A stretch of 64,000 nt of DNA from Komagataeibacter melaceti. Its GTDB lineage: Bacteria; Pseudomonadota; Alphaproteobacteria; Acetobacterales; Acetobacteraceae. Where the stretch lies: contig NZ_QUWV01000045.1 of NCBI RefSeq assembly GCF_003403295.1, forward strand, positions 32,718 to 96,717. The letters are read 5' to 3'. Within the stretch, counting starts at the first letter, position 1; each line of letters begins with the position of its first letter. Positions 8,694 to 17,097 of the stretch are shown one piece after another. The notes under the pieces were generated by a model. The model was not told where the DNA came from and made no database searches. It saw only the letters and a program-made list of their open reading frames with translations. Both the position numbers and the translations under genes were made by a program.

Positions 8694-9650
8694 ATGCCCA
8701 AAAACGTCGTAAACCCCGAGTTTCTGCCCATTCTGGAAAAAATGCCCTCCTTTGACGGGCTGTCGGGCCGTTCGCTGCCCGAAGTACGCGAAATTTTCCT
8801 GACATCCGTGCGGCTGATCGAAGGGCGACCGCTGCCCGACGTTGAAACGCAGGAAGTCTATGTGCCCGGCCCCGCGGGTGCGCCGGATGTGCGGGTCGTG
8901 ACCTACCGCCCGCGTGAACGCCGCCCGAACGCACCGGCCATGGTCTATATCCATGGTGGTGGCCTTGTTTCCGGCCACCCGGAAGTCGATGACCCCAAAT
9001 GCCAGCTTCTGGCCAGCAAGATGGGCTTTGTCATTGTCTCGGTCGATTACCGCCTGGCGCCGGAGGTCAAGTATCCCGGTGCGATCGAGGACTGTTACGC
9101 CGTGCTCAAGTGGGTGCATGAAAATGCACAGACGCTGGGCATCAACCGGCAGAAGGTCGCGGTCGCGGGTGAGAGTGCCGGCGGCGGGCTGAGTGCCGCG
9201 CTGTCGCTGCTGGCGCGTGACCGCAAGGAATACAGCCTTGCCTACCAGTTGCTGATCTATCCGATGCTGGATGACCGGACCGCGACAAAGGTCGATCCCG
9301 CACCGGATTTTGGCGAATTCGTCTGGACCCGTTCGGCCAATAAATATGCGTGGGAAGCCTATCTCGGCGCCTCGGCCGGTGGGGCGGATACGCCAGCCTA
9401 TGCGGCTGCCGCGCGGGCGAAGGATCTGTCAGGCCTGCCGCCCACCTTTATCGGTGTGGGTTCAATGGATCTGTTCCTGTGCGAGGATCTGGACTATGCC
9501 CGCCGCCTGATGGCGGCTGGCGTCCCGACCGAGGTATCCGTCGTACCGGGGGCGTACCATGTGTTTGACATGTTCGTGCCCGATGCCGAACTTTCCGTCC
9601 GGTTCATGGACAATTACTGCGCGGGCCTGAAGCGGACGCTGGGCCTGTAA
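8694..9650 (+). CDS. Alpha/beta hydrolase, HSL-family esterase
   Basis: A 318-residue carboxylesterase of the hormone-sensitive lipase family (family IV). The oxyanion-hole motif HGGG is at 87-90. The nucleophile is Ser161 in GESAGG. Aspartate in SMDLF (about 257) and His in GAYHVFD (about 288) complete the triad. There is no signal peptide, so it is cytoplasmic and likely acts on short acyl esters. Length is typical. The ATG at 8694 follows AAGAGGA. A hairpin and a strong terminator follow the stop, so it is a single-gene unit whose promoter lies in the AT-rich block. Confidence 0.92.
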   Translation: MPKNVVNPEFLPILEKMPSFDGLSGRSLPEVREIFLTSVRLIEGRPLPDVETQEVYVPGPAGAPDVRVVTYRPRERRPNAPAMVYIHGGGLVSGHPEVDDPKCQLLASKMGFVIVSVDYRLAPEVKYPGAIEDCYAVLKWVHENAQTLGINRQKVAVAGESAGGGLSAALSLLARDRKEYSLAYQLLIYPMLDDRTATKVDPAPDFGEFVWTRSANKYAWEAYLGASAGGADTPAYAAAARAKDLSGLPPTFIGVGSMDLFLCEDLDYARRLMAAGVPTEVSVVPGAYHVFDMFVPDAELSVRFMDNYCAGLKRTLGL

Positions 9651-9660
9651 CGGGTAAACC

Positions 9661-9682
9661 TCCGGGCCGTTCATGGCCCGGA
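9661..9682. other. Hairpin after esterase gene
   Basis: TCCGGGCC at 9661-9668 and GGCCCGGA at 9675-9682 form a perfect 8-bp stem with a 6-base loop. No T-run follows directly; it may protect the 3' end ahead of the true terminator just downstream. Confidence 0.6.
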
Positions 9683-9695
9683 AACGATCGAGCAG

Positions 9696-9724
9696 CCCCC
9701 GGCATGGTCATGTCGGGGGTTTTT
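9696..9724 (+). terminator. Intrinsic terminator of the esterase gene
   Basis: CCCCCGGCATG at 9696-9706 pairs with CATGTCGGGGG at 9709-9719 (one G-T pair), followed by TTTTT. It is the stronger of two hairpins after the esterase stop. Confidence 0.88.
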
Positions 9725-9899
9725 CGCTTTTGCACCGGCGTGGAATGAACGAAGGGTGCGCGGTTTGCCGCAACGCAGGCCATAGTCCGCCGTTCAGGGC
9801 AGGGGGGCATGCTGGCCATGAAAATGACAGGATGATGGGTCATGATGACCAACAGATGATCACCACCACGTAAAACCTGCAAAATGTAGGGAGAAATCA

Positions 9900-10000
9900 A
9901 TCCTAACGCTGATGGTAGCGGTGGACGGATTTGAACCGCCGACCAAGGGATTATGATTCCCCTGCTCTACCGCTGAGCTACACCGCCATCGCGTTAGGAT
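9900..10000 (-). repeat. 10-bp inverted repeat bracketing the tRNA
   Basis: ATCCTAACGC at 9900-9909 is the exact reverse complement of GCGTTAGGAT at 9991-10000. In the primary transcript the 5' leader would pair with the 3' trailer, closing the tRNA on a second stem separated from the acceptor stem by a 3x3 internal loop. It probably guides end processing or acts with downstream U bases in termination. Confidence 0.8.
9913..9987 (-). tRNA. tRNA-Met (CAT), elongator type
   Basis: A full 75-base cloverleaf including encoded CCA. The acceptor stem is GGCGGTG with CACCGCT (one G-U at the tip). The D arm is GCTC-AGCGGTA-GAGC, the anticodon arm is GGGGA-ATCATAA-TCCCT with anticodon CAT, and the T arm holds GTTCAAATC. 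The anticodon stem lacks the three GC pairs next to the loop that mark initiators, and position 1 pairs with 72, so it is elongator Met; tRNA-Ile2 (lysidine-modified CAT) is the alternative. A perfect 10-bp inverted repeat flanks the gene (9900-9909 and 9991-10000). Confidence 0.95.
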
Positions 10001-10035
10001 GAGTGCGGAATACCCGTGCTCCGGGGGGAAGTCAA
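10000..10035 (-). promoter_or_regulatory. Predicted sigma-70-type promoter of tRNA-Met
   Basis: On the minus strand, TTGACT (10035-10030) and TATTCC (10012-10007) are separated by exactly 17 bases. Transcription would start near 10000, the first base of the inverted-repeat arm. The -35 element is good and the -10 is weak, as is common in high-GC alphaproteobacteria. Confidence 0.55.
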
Positions 10036-10162
10036 CCCGTGTTTTGGCTTCAGGGTGGAAAAGGTCCGGTTGGGAGCGGATTTGTCATTTCCGCCCGATA
10101 GGGGGTACTACAGGAGCCTCACCCCACATTCGAAAACAACAGGAAAAGGCTACGCATCCTTT

Positions 10163-11392
10163 GTGAAAACTGAATTCCTTACCTTATTGACCCATCTGCG
10201 GCATCTGCTCGACTGGCTGCCCGGCCTCATGTCCTCCGTCCTCATGCTGTGCGCGGCGGGACTGGTGGCGGAAATGTTCAGCCGCTTCATCACCAAACTG
10301 ATCCTTCGCATTCCCGGCAGCAGGCGCGGCGCTTTCGTGCGGTCGTTCACGCTGGCCATGCAGCGCCCCGCGCGGATCATGCTTGTTCTCCTGTTCGTGG
10401 GCACGGCCCTGCCGGTATCGGGCCTGCCGGCCGATATCATGCAGGATACGGCCCATGCGCTGGTGGTGCTGTTCGTCCTGATGCTGGGGTATGCGGCGCT
10501 GGTTGCCACGCGCATCCTGTCCGATGCCTATTTCAACCGGATCAATGGAAAGGATGACAAGGACGACATCCTGCTGCGCACGCACATGACGCAGGTGCGC
10601 GTGCTGCGCCGCACGACGGACCTGCTGATCGGGCTGGTGACGGTCGGGGCCTCGCTCATGACATTCGAGCCGGTGCGGCAGTACGGCCTCAGCCTGTTCG
10701 CGTCCGCCGGTGCGGCGTCACTGGTTGTCGGTCTGGCGGCACGCCCGCTGCTGACCAACCTGTTTGCCGGCGTCCAGATCGCGATGACACAGCCGATCCG
10801 CATGGAAGACCTGATCATCATTAATGGTGACTGGGCGTGGGTGGAGGAAATCACGTCCACATATGTCGTGCTGCGGGTGTGGGACTGGCGGCGGCATATC
10901 GTGCCGATTTCCTATTTTCTGGAAAACCCGTTCCAGAACTGGACGCATAATTCCGCCGCCCTGATTGGCGTGGTCTTCATCCATGTGGATTTTCAGGCTC
11001 CCATGGACCGCATCCGTGAGCGCCTGCGCGAGATCGTGCATTCCGCGCCGCTATGGGATGGCAAGGAGTTCGCCGTGCAGGTGGCGGACTGCAACGCCCA
11101 TGTCATGACCATACGTGTCATTGCCAGCGCGCGCTCGGCCATGCAGAGCTGGGACCTGCGTTGTGAGATACGTGAGCAGATCATCGCCTTCCTGCGCGAT
11201 GAATGTCCCGAAGCCCTGCCGCGCGACCGGCTTACGCATGTCGGCTCAATGTCCGGGCTGGATGTGATGGAGGGGCCGGGCGTGCTGTCACCACCGGTCT
11301 CACGGCCGCCGCCGGGCGCCTATACCGGGCCGCGAAGCGGCATGAGCGGGGGCGGCATGGCCCCCACCGATGGCGGGCAGGGTCACGGCTGA
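10163..11392 (+). CDS. MscS-family mechanosensitive ion channel protein
   Basis: A 409-residue inner-membrane protein with several N-terminal helices (about residues 15-110), another pair around 150-200, then the MscS pore and beta domain (ASAGAASLVVGLAARPLLTNLFAG, then IRMEDLIIINGDWAWVEEI). The C-terminal 40 residues are Pro- and Gly-rich. It would gate under membrane tension or modulate turgor. The GTG at 10163 follows AGGAAAAGG. The open frame reaches back to a GTG at 10016, but that start lies inside the tRNA promoter and the extra residues look non-coding. The first ATG would be 10229. Confidence 0.85.
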   Translation: MKTEFLTLLTHLRHLLDWLPGLMSSVLMLCAAGLVAEMFSRFITKLILRIPGSRRGAFVRSFTLAMQRPARIMLVLLFVGTALPVSGLPADIMQDTAHALVVLFVLMLGYAALVATRILSDAYFNRINGKDDKDDILLRTHMTQVRVLRRTTDLLIGLVTVGASLMTFEPVRQYGLSLFASAGAASLVVGLAARPLLTNLFAGVQIAMTQPIRMEDLIIINGDWAWVEEITSTYVVLRVWDWRRHIVPISYFLENPFQNWTHNSAALIGVVFIHVDFQAPMDRIRERLREIVHSAPLWDGKEFAVQVADCNAHVMTIRVIASARSAMQSWDLRCEIREQIIAFLRDECPEALPRDRLTHVGSMSGLDVMEGPGVLSPPVSRPPPGAYTGPRSGMSGGGMAPTDGGQGHG

Positions 11393-11402
11393 CCCGTTCG
11401 TG

Positions 11403-12242
11403 TCAGGACAGGTACAGGAAAGCCGCGCAGCCCGCGCCGATGCAGTACCAGCCAAATGGCCGCAGGGCCCAGTCCTCATGATCGCGGAAGTAGCGCATGA
11501 GGATACCCGTGCACACCAGGGCAACAATCGCCGCCACGATCGCGGCAATGACCGCCACGCGCATCTGCCCCGGCAGGGGCGGCGCATGCCGCAGCTTCAG
11601 CGCCTCCAGCACGGTCGCGGCCAGAATGACCGGCTGCGCCATGAGGAAGGCGAACCGCGCCGAATTCTCATGTGACAGGCCGCGCAGCAGCCCCCCGGCA
11701 ATACATGCGCCGGAGCGTGACAGGCCAGGAAAGAACGCAAGGCACTGGAACAGCCCGATCACCAGCGCTTCCCCGAACCCCAGCGAGGCGAGGGGGCGGT
11801 CACTTTCGTGCAGCAGCCTGTCGCGCATCCGGTCCACCACCAGCAGCATGACGCCATTGAGTGCGAGGAAGATCGCCGCATAGCGGGCCGTGCCGAACAG
11901 GCTGCGGATGGCATGCTCGAACAGCCCCCCGATCAGGACCGCCGGGATGGTGGCTACGATCAGCAGCGCCAGGATGCGGATGCTGTCCATCTGGTAGGTC
12001 ACGCCGTAGCGCCCCGTGGCGCCGGTAAACAGCGCCACCCAGTCACGCCAGAAAAAAACCAGCAGGGCCACGCATGTGCCCAGGTGCAGCATGACCAGCA
12101 GGGGCAGGAACATTTCCCCATGCAGGTCCACGGGCCAGCGCAGGATGGCGGGCACGATGGCCGCATGGCCAAGGCTGCTTATGGGGAACTGTTCGGTGGC
12201 GCCCTGAATGATCGCTATGATGATGGCCTGAAGGAGTGTCAT
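11403..12242 (-). CDS. uppP: Undecaprenyl-diphosphatase UppP (BacA)
   Basis: A 279-residue polytopic membrane enzyme that dephosphorylates undecaprenyl diphosphate to recycle the peptidoglycan lipid carrier. Both signature segments are present: TEQFPISSLGHAA near residue 17 (family E-x3-PISS-x-GH) and FPGLSRSGACIAGGL around 160 (family PG-x-SRSG). Length matches the family. The ATG at 12242 opens directly into helix 1; an in-frame ATG at 12257 would add five residues. It converges with the MscS gene 10 bases away and diverges from the MCE gene. Confidence 0.95.
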   Translation of the reverse strand: MTLLQAIIIAIIQGATEQFPISSLGHAAIVPAILRWPVDLHGEMFLPLLVMLHLGTCVALLVFFWRDWVALFTGATGRYGVTYQMDSIRILALLIVATIPAVLIGGLFEHAIRSLFGTARYAAIFLALNGVMLLVVDRMRDRLLHESDRPLASLGFGEALVIGLFQCLAFFPGLSRSGACIAGGLLRGLSHENSARFAFLMAQPVILAATVLEALKLRHAPPLPGQMRVAVIAAIVAAIVALVCTGILMRYFRDHEDWALRPFGWYCIGAGCAAFLYLS

Positions 12243-12368
12243 TGTCCGCCTGTCCATGACGCAGTAGGATGGAAGTATAAGGAACGGCATAACGCCTGAT
12301 CCACCCCGTTCCGCCCCGTGGCGGAGACCGGTGTGGTGGTATGGAGCCGTATCGGGCAGGGAGCCAGC

Positions 12369-12827
12369 ATGGCAAGGGAAAGAAGCGGCGCGATCATATC
12401 CAGTGGACTTGTCCTTCTGGTGGCGGGTGGGTTCTGTATCTACGCGCATGCCTCGCAACGCGGCGGCGTTCATGACCGCTACCCCGTCATGGCGCGCTTC
12501 GTTTCGGCCAACGGGCTGCATGTCGGCGCGGATGTCGATATGGATGGCGTGCCTGTGGGCCGGGTTACCTCCATTACGCTCGATCCCGCAACCTATATGG
12601 CCAATGTGGGCTTTACGCTCGACCGTACATTGTCGTTGCCTGAAGATACAAGTATTTCAATCGGTAGCCCGACACTTACGGCCGATACCGCGCTGCTGGT
12701 GGAGCCGGGCAGGGCGGGCACGAAGCTCGGCCCCGGCGCGGTTGTCACCAACACGCGCGAGCCGCTCAGTCTCGAGCAGCAGATCAGCAACTACATCTTC
12801 GGCAATGGCGGCCTGCCCACGAACTGA
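12369..12827 (+). CDS. MCE (MlaD) domain protein, lipid trafficking
   Basis: A 152-residue protein with one N-terminal anchor helix (about 8-28) and an MCE domain (about 38-118; FVSANGLHVGADVDMDGVPVG). This is the layout of MlaD, the periplasmic substrate-binding part of the Mla phospholipid transporter at the inner membrane. The ATG at 12369 follows GGGAG at good spacing. The usual partners mlaE, mlaF and mlaC are not adjacent: the neighbours are uppP (divergent) and an ATP-grasp gene (convergent). In many alphaproteobacteria mlaD sits near an NDUFA12-like gene, not seen here. The protein ends shortly after the domain, as in E. coli MlaD. Confidence 0.85.
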   Translation: MARERSGAIISSGLVLLVAGGFCIYAHASQRGGVHDRYPVMARFVSANGLHVGADVDMDGVPVGRVTSITLDPATYMANVGFTLDRTLSLPEDTSISIGSPTLTADTALLVEPGRAGTKLGPGAVVTNTREPLSLEQQISNYIFGNGGLPTN

Positions 12828-12838
12828 TGGGCGGTGGC

Positions 12839-12856
12839 GCAGGGGGCGGCCCCTGC
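12839..12856. terminator. Candidate hairpin between convergent genes
   Basis: GCAGGGG (12839-12845) and CCCCTGC (12850-12856) form a 7-bp stem with a 4-base loop, placed between the MCE gene and the ATP-grasp gene. There is no T-run, so termination is plausible but not certain. Confidence 0.45.
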
Positions 12857-12857
12857 C

Positions 12858-13952
12858 TCAGTCATTCAGCGGGTAGCTGGCCATGAGCCTGCGCTGGCGC
12901 AGCCAGCTTTTCAGCATGGTCATGGCCCCGCTGCTCTTCCAGCCTTCGCGCCGTTTTTTCGCGCCGATGCGGAATGTCTCGCGGTAGTGCATGAACTGCG
13001 TGGCGTAGGCCGTGCGCAGGGTGGTGCGCGCATCCCATATATGGGTGGCTTCGGAGCCGACGCCGTTGATCTCGATGATCTGGAAATCCCTGCCTTCGCG
13101 CAGGGTGGCGAGGCTGCGGGCCTTGGCGTCGATCCGCCCGAAGTGGAAATCGGGGATGTCGCGCATGATCTCGTTCACGCGCGCCACAAGGGCCGGGGTG
13201 ATGTCCACCGCGCGGTCATGAAAGATCGAGCCCTTGCAGTGGTTGCCCGCAAAGACCAGCGGCAGCGACTGGCCCGCCTCCAGCACGTCATGCAGGCGGT
13301 CCTTCAGGCGCGGCAGGTAGATATGGGGCACGAGACGGGTGCGGCTGTCTGCATGGAGCAGTTCTTCCACCGTGGAATGGCCGTCACCGGTCAGGCAGGG
13401 TACTTCCTTGTAGGTGAGCGAGGTAATGCGCCCCTGTGCCTCATCGGGGTGGCGGATGTAGAACAGCCCCACCTCATGCCCGTAGGGGATCAGGTGCTGG
13501 AGCATCACCGCCACGCCGCGCCCGAAGGCGGCAAGCCCCGCGCGCAGGCTTTCGGCATCGCGCATGATGCGCACGCCCGTGCCGTTGCAGCCGATGTCGG
13601 GCTTGAGCACGATGGGAAATGACAGGCCCGCCGCCTTCATCGCGTCCAGCGCGCGGGGCAGGTCGTCGCTGCCGGTGGTGATGACGGCATAGGGCGCGAT
13701 CCATTCCCGCGCCACGTCACCCGCCATGTCCAGGATCGAGCTTTTGCTCTCGCCACACAGGCCGCCGGTCTCGATGCGGGGGTTGGCGGCGGTGGGCAGG
13801 CTGAAATCACGGTACCGCAGCCCCAGGATGATCCAGTACAGCACGATGGGCGTGTAGAAGATCCAGCCCGGCCAGAACTCGAAAGCCGAGACCGTCGGGG
13901 CGTCGGTGCGTGAGGCTGTCCGGGGTTCGGCGGCGGTGATCATGTCGGTCAT
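12858..13952 (-). CDS. ATP-grasp family ligase-like protein
   Basis: A 364-residue protein with an ATP-grasp core: PIVLKPDIGCNGTGVRI (about 114-130) carries the phosphate-binding Lys and Gly loop, and IIEINGVGSEATHI (about 300-313) carries the metal-binding Glu-x-Asn. Enzymes of this fold join a carboxylate to an amine or thiol using ATP; D-Ala-D-Ala ligase is the best-known relative. A hydrophobic stretch (about 25-45) near the N-terminus suggests membrane association. Its start overlaps the DedA stop by four bases (ATGA), implying translational coupling. Substrate unknown; this is not a standard Ddl. Confidence 0.75.
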   Translation of the reverse strand: MTDMITAAEPRTASRTDAPTVSAFEFWPGWIFYTPIVLYWIILGLRYRDFSLPTAANPRIETGGLCGESKSSILDMAGDVAREWIAPYAVITTGSDDLPRALDAMKAAGLSFPIVLKPDIGCNGTGVRIMRDAESLRAGLAAFGRGVAVMLQHLIPYGHEVGLFYIRHPDEAQGRITSLTYKEVPCLTGDGHSTVEELLHADSRTRLVPHIYLPRLKDRLHDVLEAGQSLPLVFAGNHCKGSIFHDRAVDITPALVARVNEIMRDIPDFHFGRIDAKARSLATLREGRDFQIIEINGVGSEATHIWDARTTLRTAYATQFMHYRETFRIGAKKRREGWKSSGAMTMLKSWLRQRRLMASYPLND

Positions 13953-14527
13953 CGGGTCTCATTATCATGCAAACGTGCGACCATGCGGCTGATCAGGAAA
14001 ATGGTCAGGACGAAACCGGCCATGCCTGCCCATTTCCATGTTCCCAGATGGTCGATCAGGAACTGCCCCACCTGCAGGGATGCCGCGAACAGCAGGGATG
14101 TCCATATCAGCGTGGCCAGCACCGCAGCGACGCAGAACAGCCCGAAGCGGGCATGAAAGAAACCACATGCGGTATAAAGCGGCAAGCGCGCCCCCGGTAT
14201 GAACCGGCTTATGAACACGATGCGGAATACGTTGCGGTCAAACCACTTACCTTCCCGCGCGCCGCCGGGCAGGGTGATCCAGCGCCGTGCGGGCGGCCAC
14301 AGCGCGCCCAGCCGCCCCATGCCATAAAGCCCCATGTCCCCCACGATGATGCCGATATAGAGCGCGACCAGCGCGACCATGATGTCCACATGGCCGGTGC
14401 GGACCTGCATGGCGGTCATGATGGTTGCGGCGTCTTCAAGTATGAAGGTGCCGATAATGATCGCCATGGCCTGTACGAAGGGGGAAGCGCCGGCGGCGGC
14501 CAGCACGGACATCAGGGATGTGGGCAT
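13949..14527 (-). CDS. DedA family membrane protein
   Basis: A 192-residue inner-membrane protein of the DedA/SNARE-associated (VTT) family, members of which flip polyprenyl phosphate or phospholipids. The signature F-x-SRFIPGARLP lies around residue 100, and an acidic ILEDAATIM sits in the first re-entrant segment near 30. Five or six hydrophobic segments are visible. The ATG at 14527 gives normal family length; the frame runs on to 14692 but that part looks untranslated. It is the first gene of a two-gene unit with the ATP-grasp gene. Confidence 0.88.
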   Translation of the reverse strand: MPTSLMSVLAAAGASPFVQAMAIIIGTFILEDAATIMTAMQVRTGHVDIMVALVALYIGIIVGDMGLYGMGRLGALWPPARRWITLPGGAREGKWFDRNVFRIVFISRFIPGARLPLYTACGFFHARFGLFCVAAVLATLIWTSLLFAASLQVGQFLIDHLGTWKWAGMAGFVLTIFLISRMVARLHDNETR

Positions 14528-14785
14528 ACGGACTGTTTCAGCGCATCCGGCGGGGATGGGAAGGAAAAACCGCAACCACGATATGTACAAGCCCTTCGGT
14601 CGGCCCGGCAGGCGGGCAGGGGAGCGCAGGCCACCGGGGCCAGCGCGGGAACTGCTGGTGGCGTCCTTGTGGCATGCTTCGCCCATGGCCACAAACGGGA
14701 AATTATGTCGCGTATTGTATCACGTCTGTCCCGATATGCTGATCAGTGATTGAAACGGCCGGGAGGGCGTGGCACAGCATCGGGT

Positions 14786-15796
14786 ATGCTCGAACGTCGC
14801 CGTCTCCTCCGTCGCACCGCCACCGCCTTTGCGGGGGCTGGCGCATCGTGGCTGCTGCCCATGCGCGCGGTCCGCGCCCAGACGGCCGATCCGATGATGG
14901 GGGATTACGCCGGTTTTGTCGCCGGTATCCGCCAGGAAGCGATTCGGCAGGGCCTGACGGCGCCCGGTGTCATGCGCGCGCTGGACCTGTCCGCGCCGAA
15001 CATGAAGGTGATCGAGCGTGACCGGAACCAGCCGGAATTTCACCTGACATGGGCGCAGTACCGTGCGCGCGTGCTGACGCAGCACAAGGTGGATGACGGG
15101 CGCGCCGCCTTCGCGCGTGAGCGTGCCGTGCTGGAGCAGCAGGTCCTGACCCGCTACGATGTCTCGCCCGGCGCGGTTATGGGCATATGGGGGCTGGAAT
15201 CGGCCTACGGCACGCTGACCGGCAGTTTCGGCGTGGTCGATGCGCTATGCACCCTCGCCTTTGAGGGGCGGCGTGCGAAATTCTTCCATGGCGAACTGCT
15301 CAAGGCGCTGGCCATCCTCAACGCAGGCGACATCACGCCCGAAAGCATGACCGGCAGCTACGCGGGCGCCATGGGCCAGCCGCAGTTCATGCCCAGCGCC
15401 TACCTGAAATACGCGGTGGATATTGATGGCGACGGACGGCGCGACATCTGGCACTCCATGCCCGACATATTCGGCTCCATCGCCGCCTACCTGGCCGGTT
15501 CGGGCTGGGTGGCGGGTGAAAGCTGGGGGCAGGAGGCCAGCGTGCCGGACAGCCTGCCGCAGTCCGAGCTTGGGCATGCCCGCACCCGCACGCTGGGGGC
15601 GTGGATGAAGCTGGGCGTGCGGCAGGTGGGTGGCATACCCTTTGCCCGGCCCGACATGACCGGCGCGGTGCTGCGCCCGGACGGGCCGGGGGGCGAGGCC
15701 TTCATGGTCTATCGCAATTTCGCCGCGATCCGTCGCTATAATCCATCTGATTTCTATGCGCTGGCCGTTGGCCTGCTGGGAAACGAAATTACCTGA
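14786..15796 (+). CDS. Lytic murein transglycosylase, MltB type
   Basis: A 336-residue exported enzyme that cleaves the MurNAc-GlcNAc bond of peptidoglycan with 1,6-anhydro product. The catalytic Glu138 is in GIWGLESAYG. The family block GAMGQPQFMPSAYLKYAVD follows, then DGDGRRDIW. The N-terminus has RRRLLRR before a hydrophobic stretch ending in VRAQ, a twin-arginine-like signal. The ATG at 14786 is preferred; an in-frame TTG at 14750 would add 12 residues. It is soluble periplasmic if no lipobox is used: none is seen. A D,D-carboxypeptidase follows 77 bases downstream. Confidence 0.92.
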   Translation: MLERRRLLRRTATAFAGAGASWLLPMRAVRAQTADPMMGDYAGFVAGIRQEAIRQGLTAPGVMRALDLSAPNMKVIERDRNQPEFHLTWAQYRARVLTQHKVDDGRAAFARERAVLEQQVLTRYDVSPGAVMGIWGLESAYGTLTGSFGVVDALCTLAFEGRRAKFFHGELLKALAILNAGDITPESMTGSYAGAMGQPQFMPSAYLKYAVDIDGDGRRDIWHSMPDIFGSIAAYLAGSGWVAGESWGQEASVPDSLPQSELGHARTRTLGAWMKLGVRQVGGIPFARPDMTGAVLRPDGPGGEAFMVYRNFAAIRRYNPSDFYALAVGLLGNEIT

Positions 15797-15873
15797 CGGC
15801 TCCCGTCATTCCGCCATCTCGTCACCCGGCCCGTGGCATATGCCCGGCCGGTCTCTACCGGACCAAGGATACA

Positions 15874-17094
15874 ATGCACACCCGACGTTTCCTTCTGGCT
15901 GGGGCCACCAGCTTTCTTGTATCCGCCACGGCGCTGGCGGCGCCCGCCTCCCGCCGCCGCCATGCCGCGGCCCCCACGGCTGATGCCAGCGCGCCGCCGG
16001 CTGTCGCCTCCACACCGGCCAACAGCCTGATCGGCCCGATCGACACGGTCGCGCGCTGGGCCTGTATCGTCGATTACACCACGGGCGCGGTGATACTGGA
16101 AAAGGCGGCGGATGAGCGCATGCCGCCGTCCTCCCTGACCAAGATGATGACGGCCTATGTCGTGTTCGGCATGCTGCGCGCGGGCAGGCTGACGCTGGAG
16201 CAGACGCTGCCCGTCAGTGAAAAGGCATGGCGGATGCAGGGGTCGAAAATGTTCGTGCCGCTGCATGGTTCCGTAAGCGTGGCCGAACTGATCCAGGGCA
16301 TGGTGATCCAGTCGGGCAATGACGCGTGCATCGTGCTGGCGGAAGGGGTTGCGGGGTCCGAGGACCAGTTTGTCAGCCTCATGAACACGCAGGCCGCCCA
16401 GATGGGCATGACCAACAGCCATTTCATGAACGTGACCGGCTGGCCGATGGACGGGCACTACATGTCCGCGCGTGACGTGGCGACCATCGCCATGCACCTG
16501 ATCCATGATTTCCCGGAATATTATCACTTCTTTTCCGAAAAAAGCTTCTCCTTCAACAAGATCACGCAGGAGAACCGCAACGCGCTGGTGGTCAAGGGCA
16601 TTGCCGACGGCCTCAAGACCGGCCACACGGATGCCGGTGGCTTCGGCCTGTGCGCCAGCGCCGAGCGCGGCGGCAACCGCGTGGTCATGGCGCTTAACGG
16701 CCTGCCCAGCAGCAATGTGCGCGCGAATGAGGGCGAGAGGCTGTTTGAATGGTCGTTCGTCAATTTCGAGAACGCGACCCTCATCCACCGGGGCGCGGTC
16801 ATGGACAACGCGCCCGTCTGGCTGGGGCAGGCGCATAGCGTGCCGCTGGTGGCGACGCGTGACGTGACCCTTACGCTGCCGCATGGCTGGCAGAACCGGG
16901 TGCATGTCAGCATGGTGTACGACAGCCCCGTGCCCGCCCCCATTACCATGGGGCAGCAGTTGGGGGAGGTGGTCATTTCCAATACGGGATTGGCTGAAAT
17001 CCGTATTCCGCTTGTGGCGGGGGCAAACGTGCCACGGCTGGGGATCATGGGCCGGGCGGTGGCGGTACTGGGCCAGAAGCTGGGGCACGGCTAG
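15874..17094 (+). CDS. dacC: D-alanyl-D-alanine carboxypeptidase (PBP5/6, DacC-like)
   Basis: A 406-residue low-molecular-mass penicillin-binding protein that trims the terminal D-Ala of peptidoglycan stem peptides. Catalytic motifs: Ser87-x-x-Lys90 (SLTK), Ser147-Gly-Asn149, and Lys248-Thr-Gly250. Residues 1-23 form a signal peptide starting HTRRFLLAG, and a Pro/Ala-rich linker precedes the domain. After about 320 the PBP5 C-terminal beta domain follows. No strong C-terminal amphipathic anchor was obvious. tmk starts three bases after the TAG stop, so it heads the tmk-holB-metG-tatD run. Confidence 0.94.
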   Translation: MHTRRFLLAGATSFLVSATALAAPASRRRHAAAPTADASAPPAVASTPANSLIGPIDTVARWACIVDYTTGAVILEKAADERMPPSSLTKMMTAYVVFGMLRAGRLTLEQTLPVSEKAWRMQGSKMFVPLHGSVSVAELIQGMVIQSGNDACIVLAEGVAGSEDQFVSLMNTQAAQMGMTNSHFMNVTGWPMDGHYMSARDVATIAMHLIHDFPEYYHFFSEKSFSFNKITQENRNALVVKGIADGLKTGHTDAGGFGLCASAERGGNRVVMALNGLPSSNVRANEGERLFEWSFVNFENATLIHRGAVMDNAPVWLGQAHSVPLVATRDVTLTLPHGWQNRVHVSMVYDSPVPAPITMGQQLGEVVISNTGLAEIRIPLVAGANVPRLGIMGRAVAVLGQKLGHG

Positions 17095-17097
17095 GCC

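Noticed and set aside
9913..9987. tRNA as integration site of a mobile element
   Set aside because: No integrase, no repeated 3' end and ordinary core genes on both sides.
10016..10162. N-terminal extension of the MscS gene
   Set aside because: It starts at a GTG inside the tRNA promoter, has no ribosome site of quality and encodes no membrane segment.
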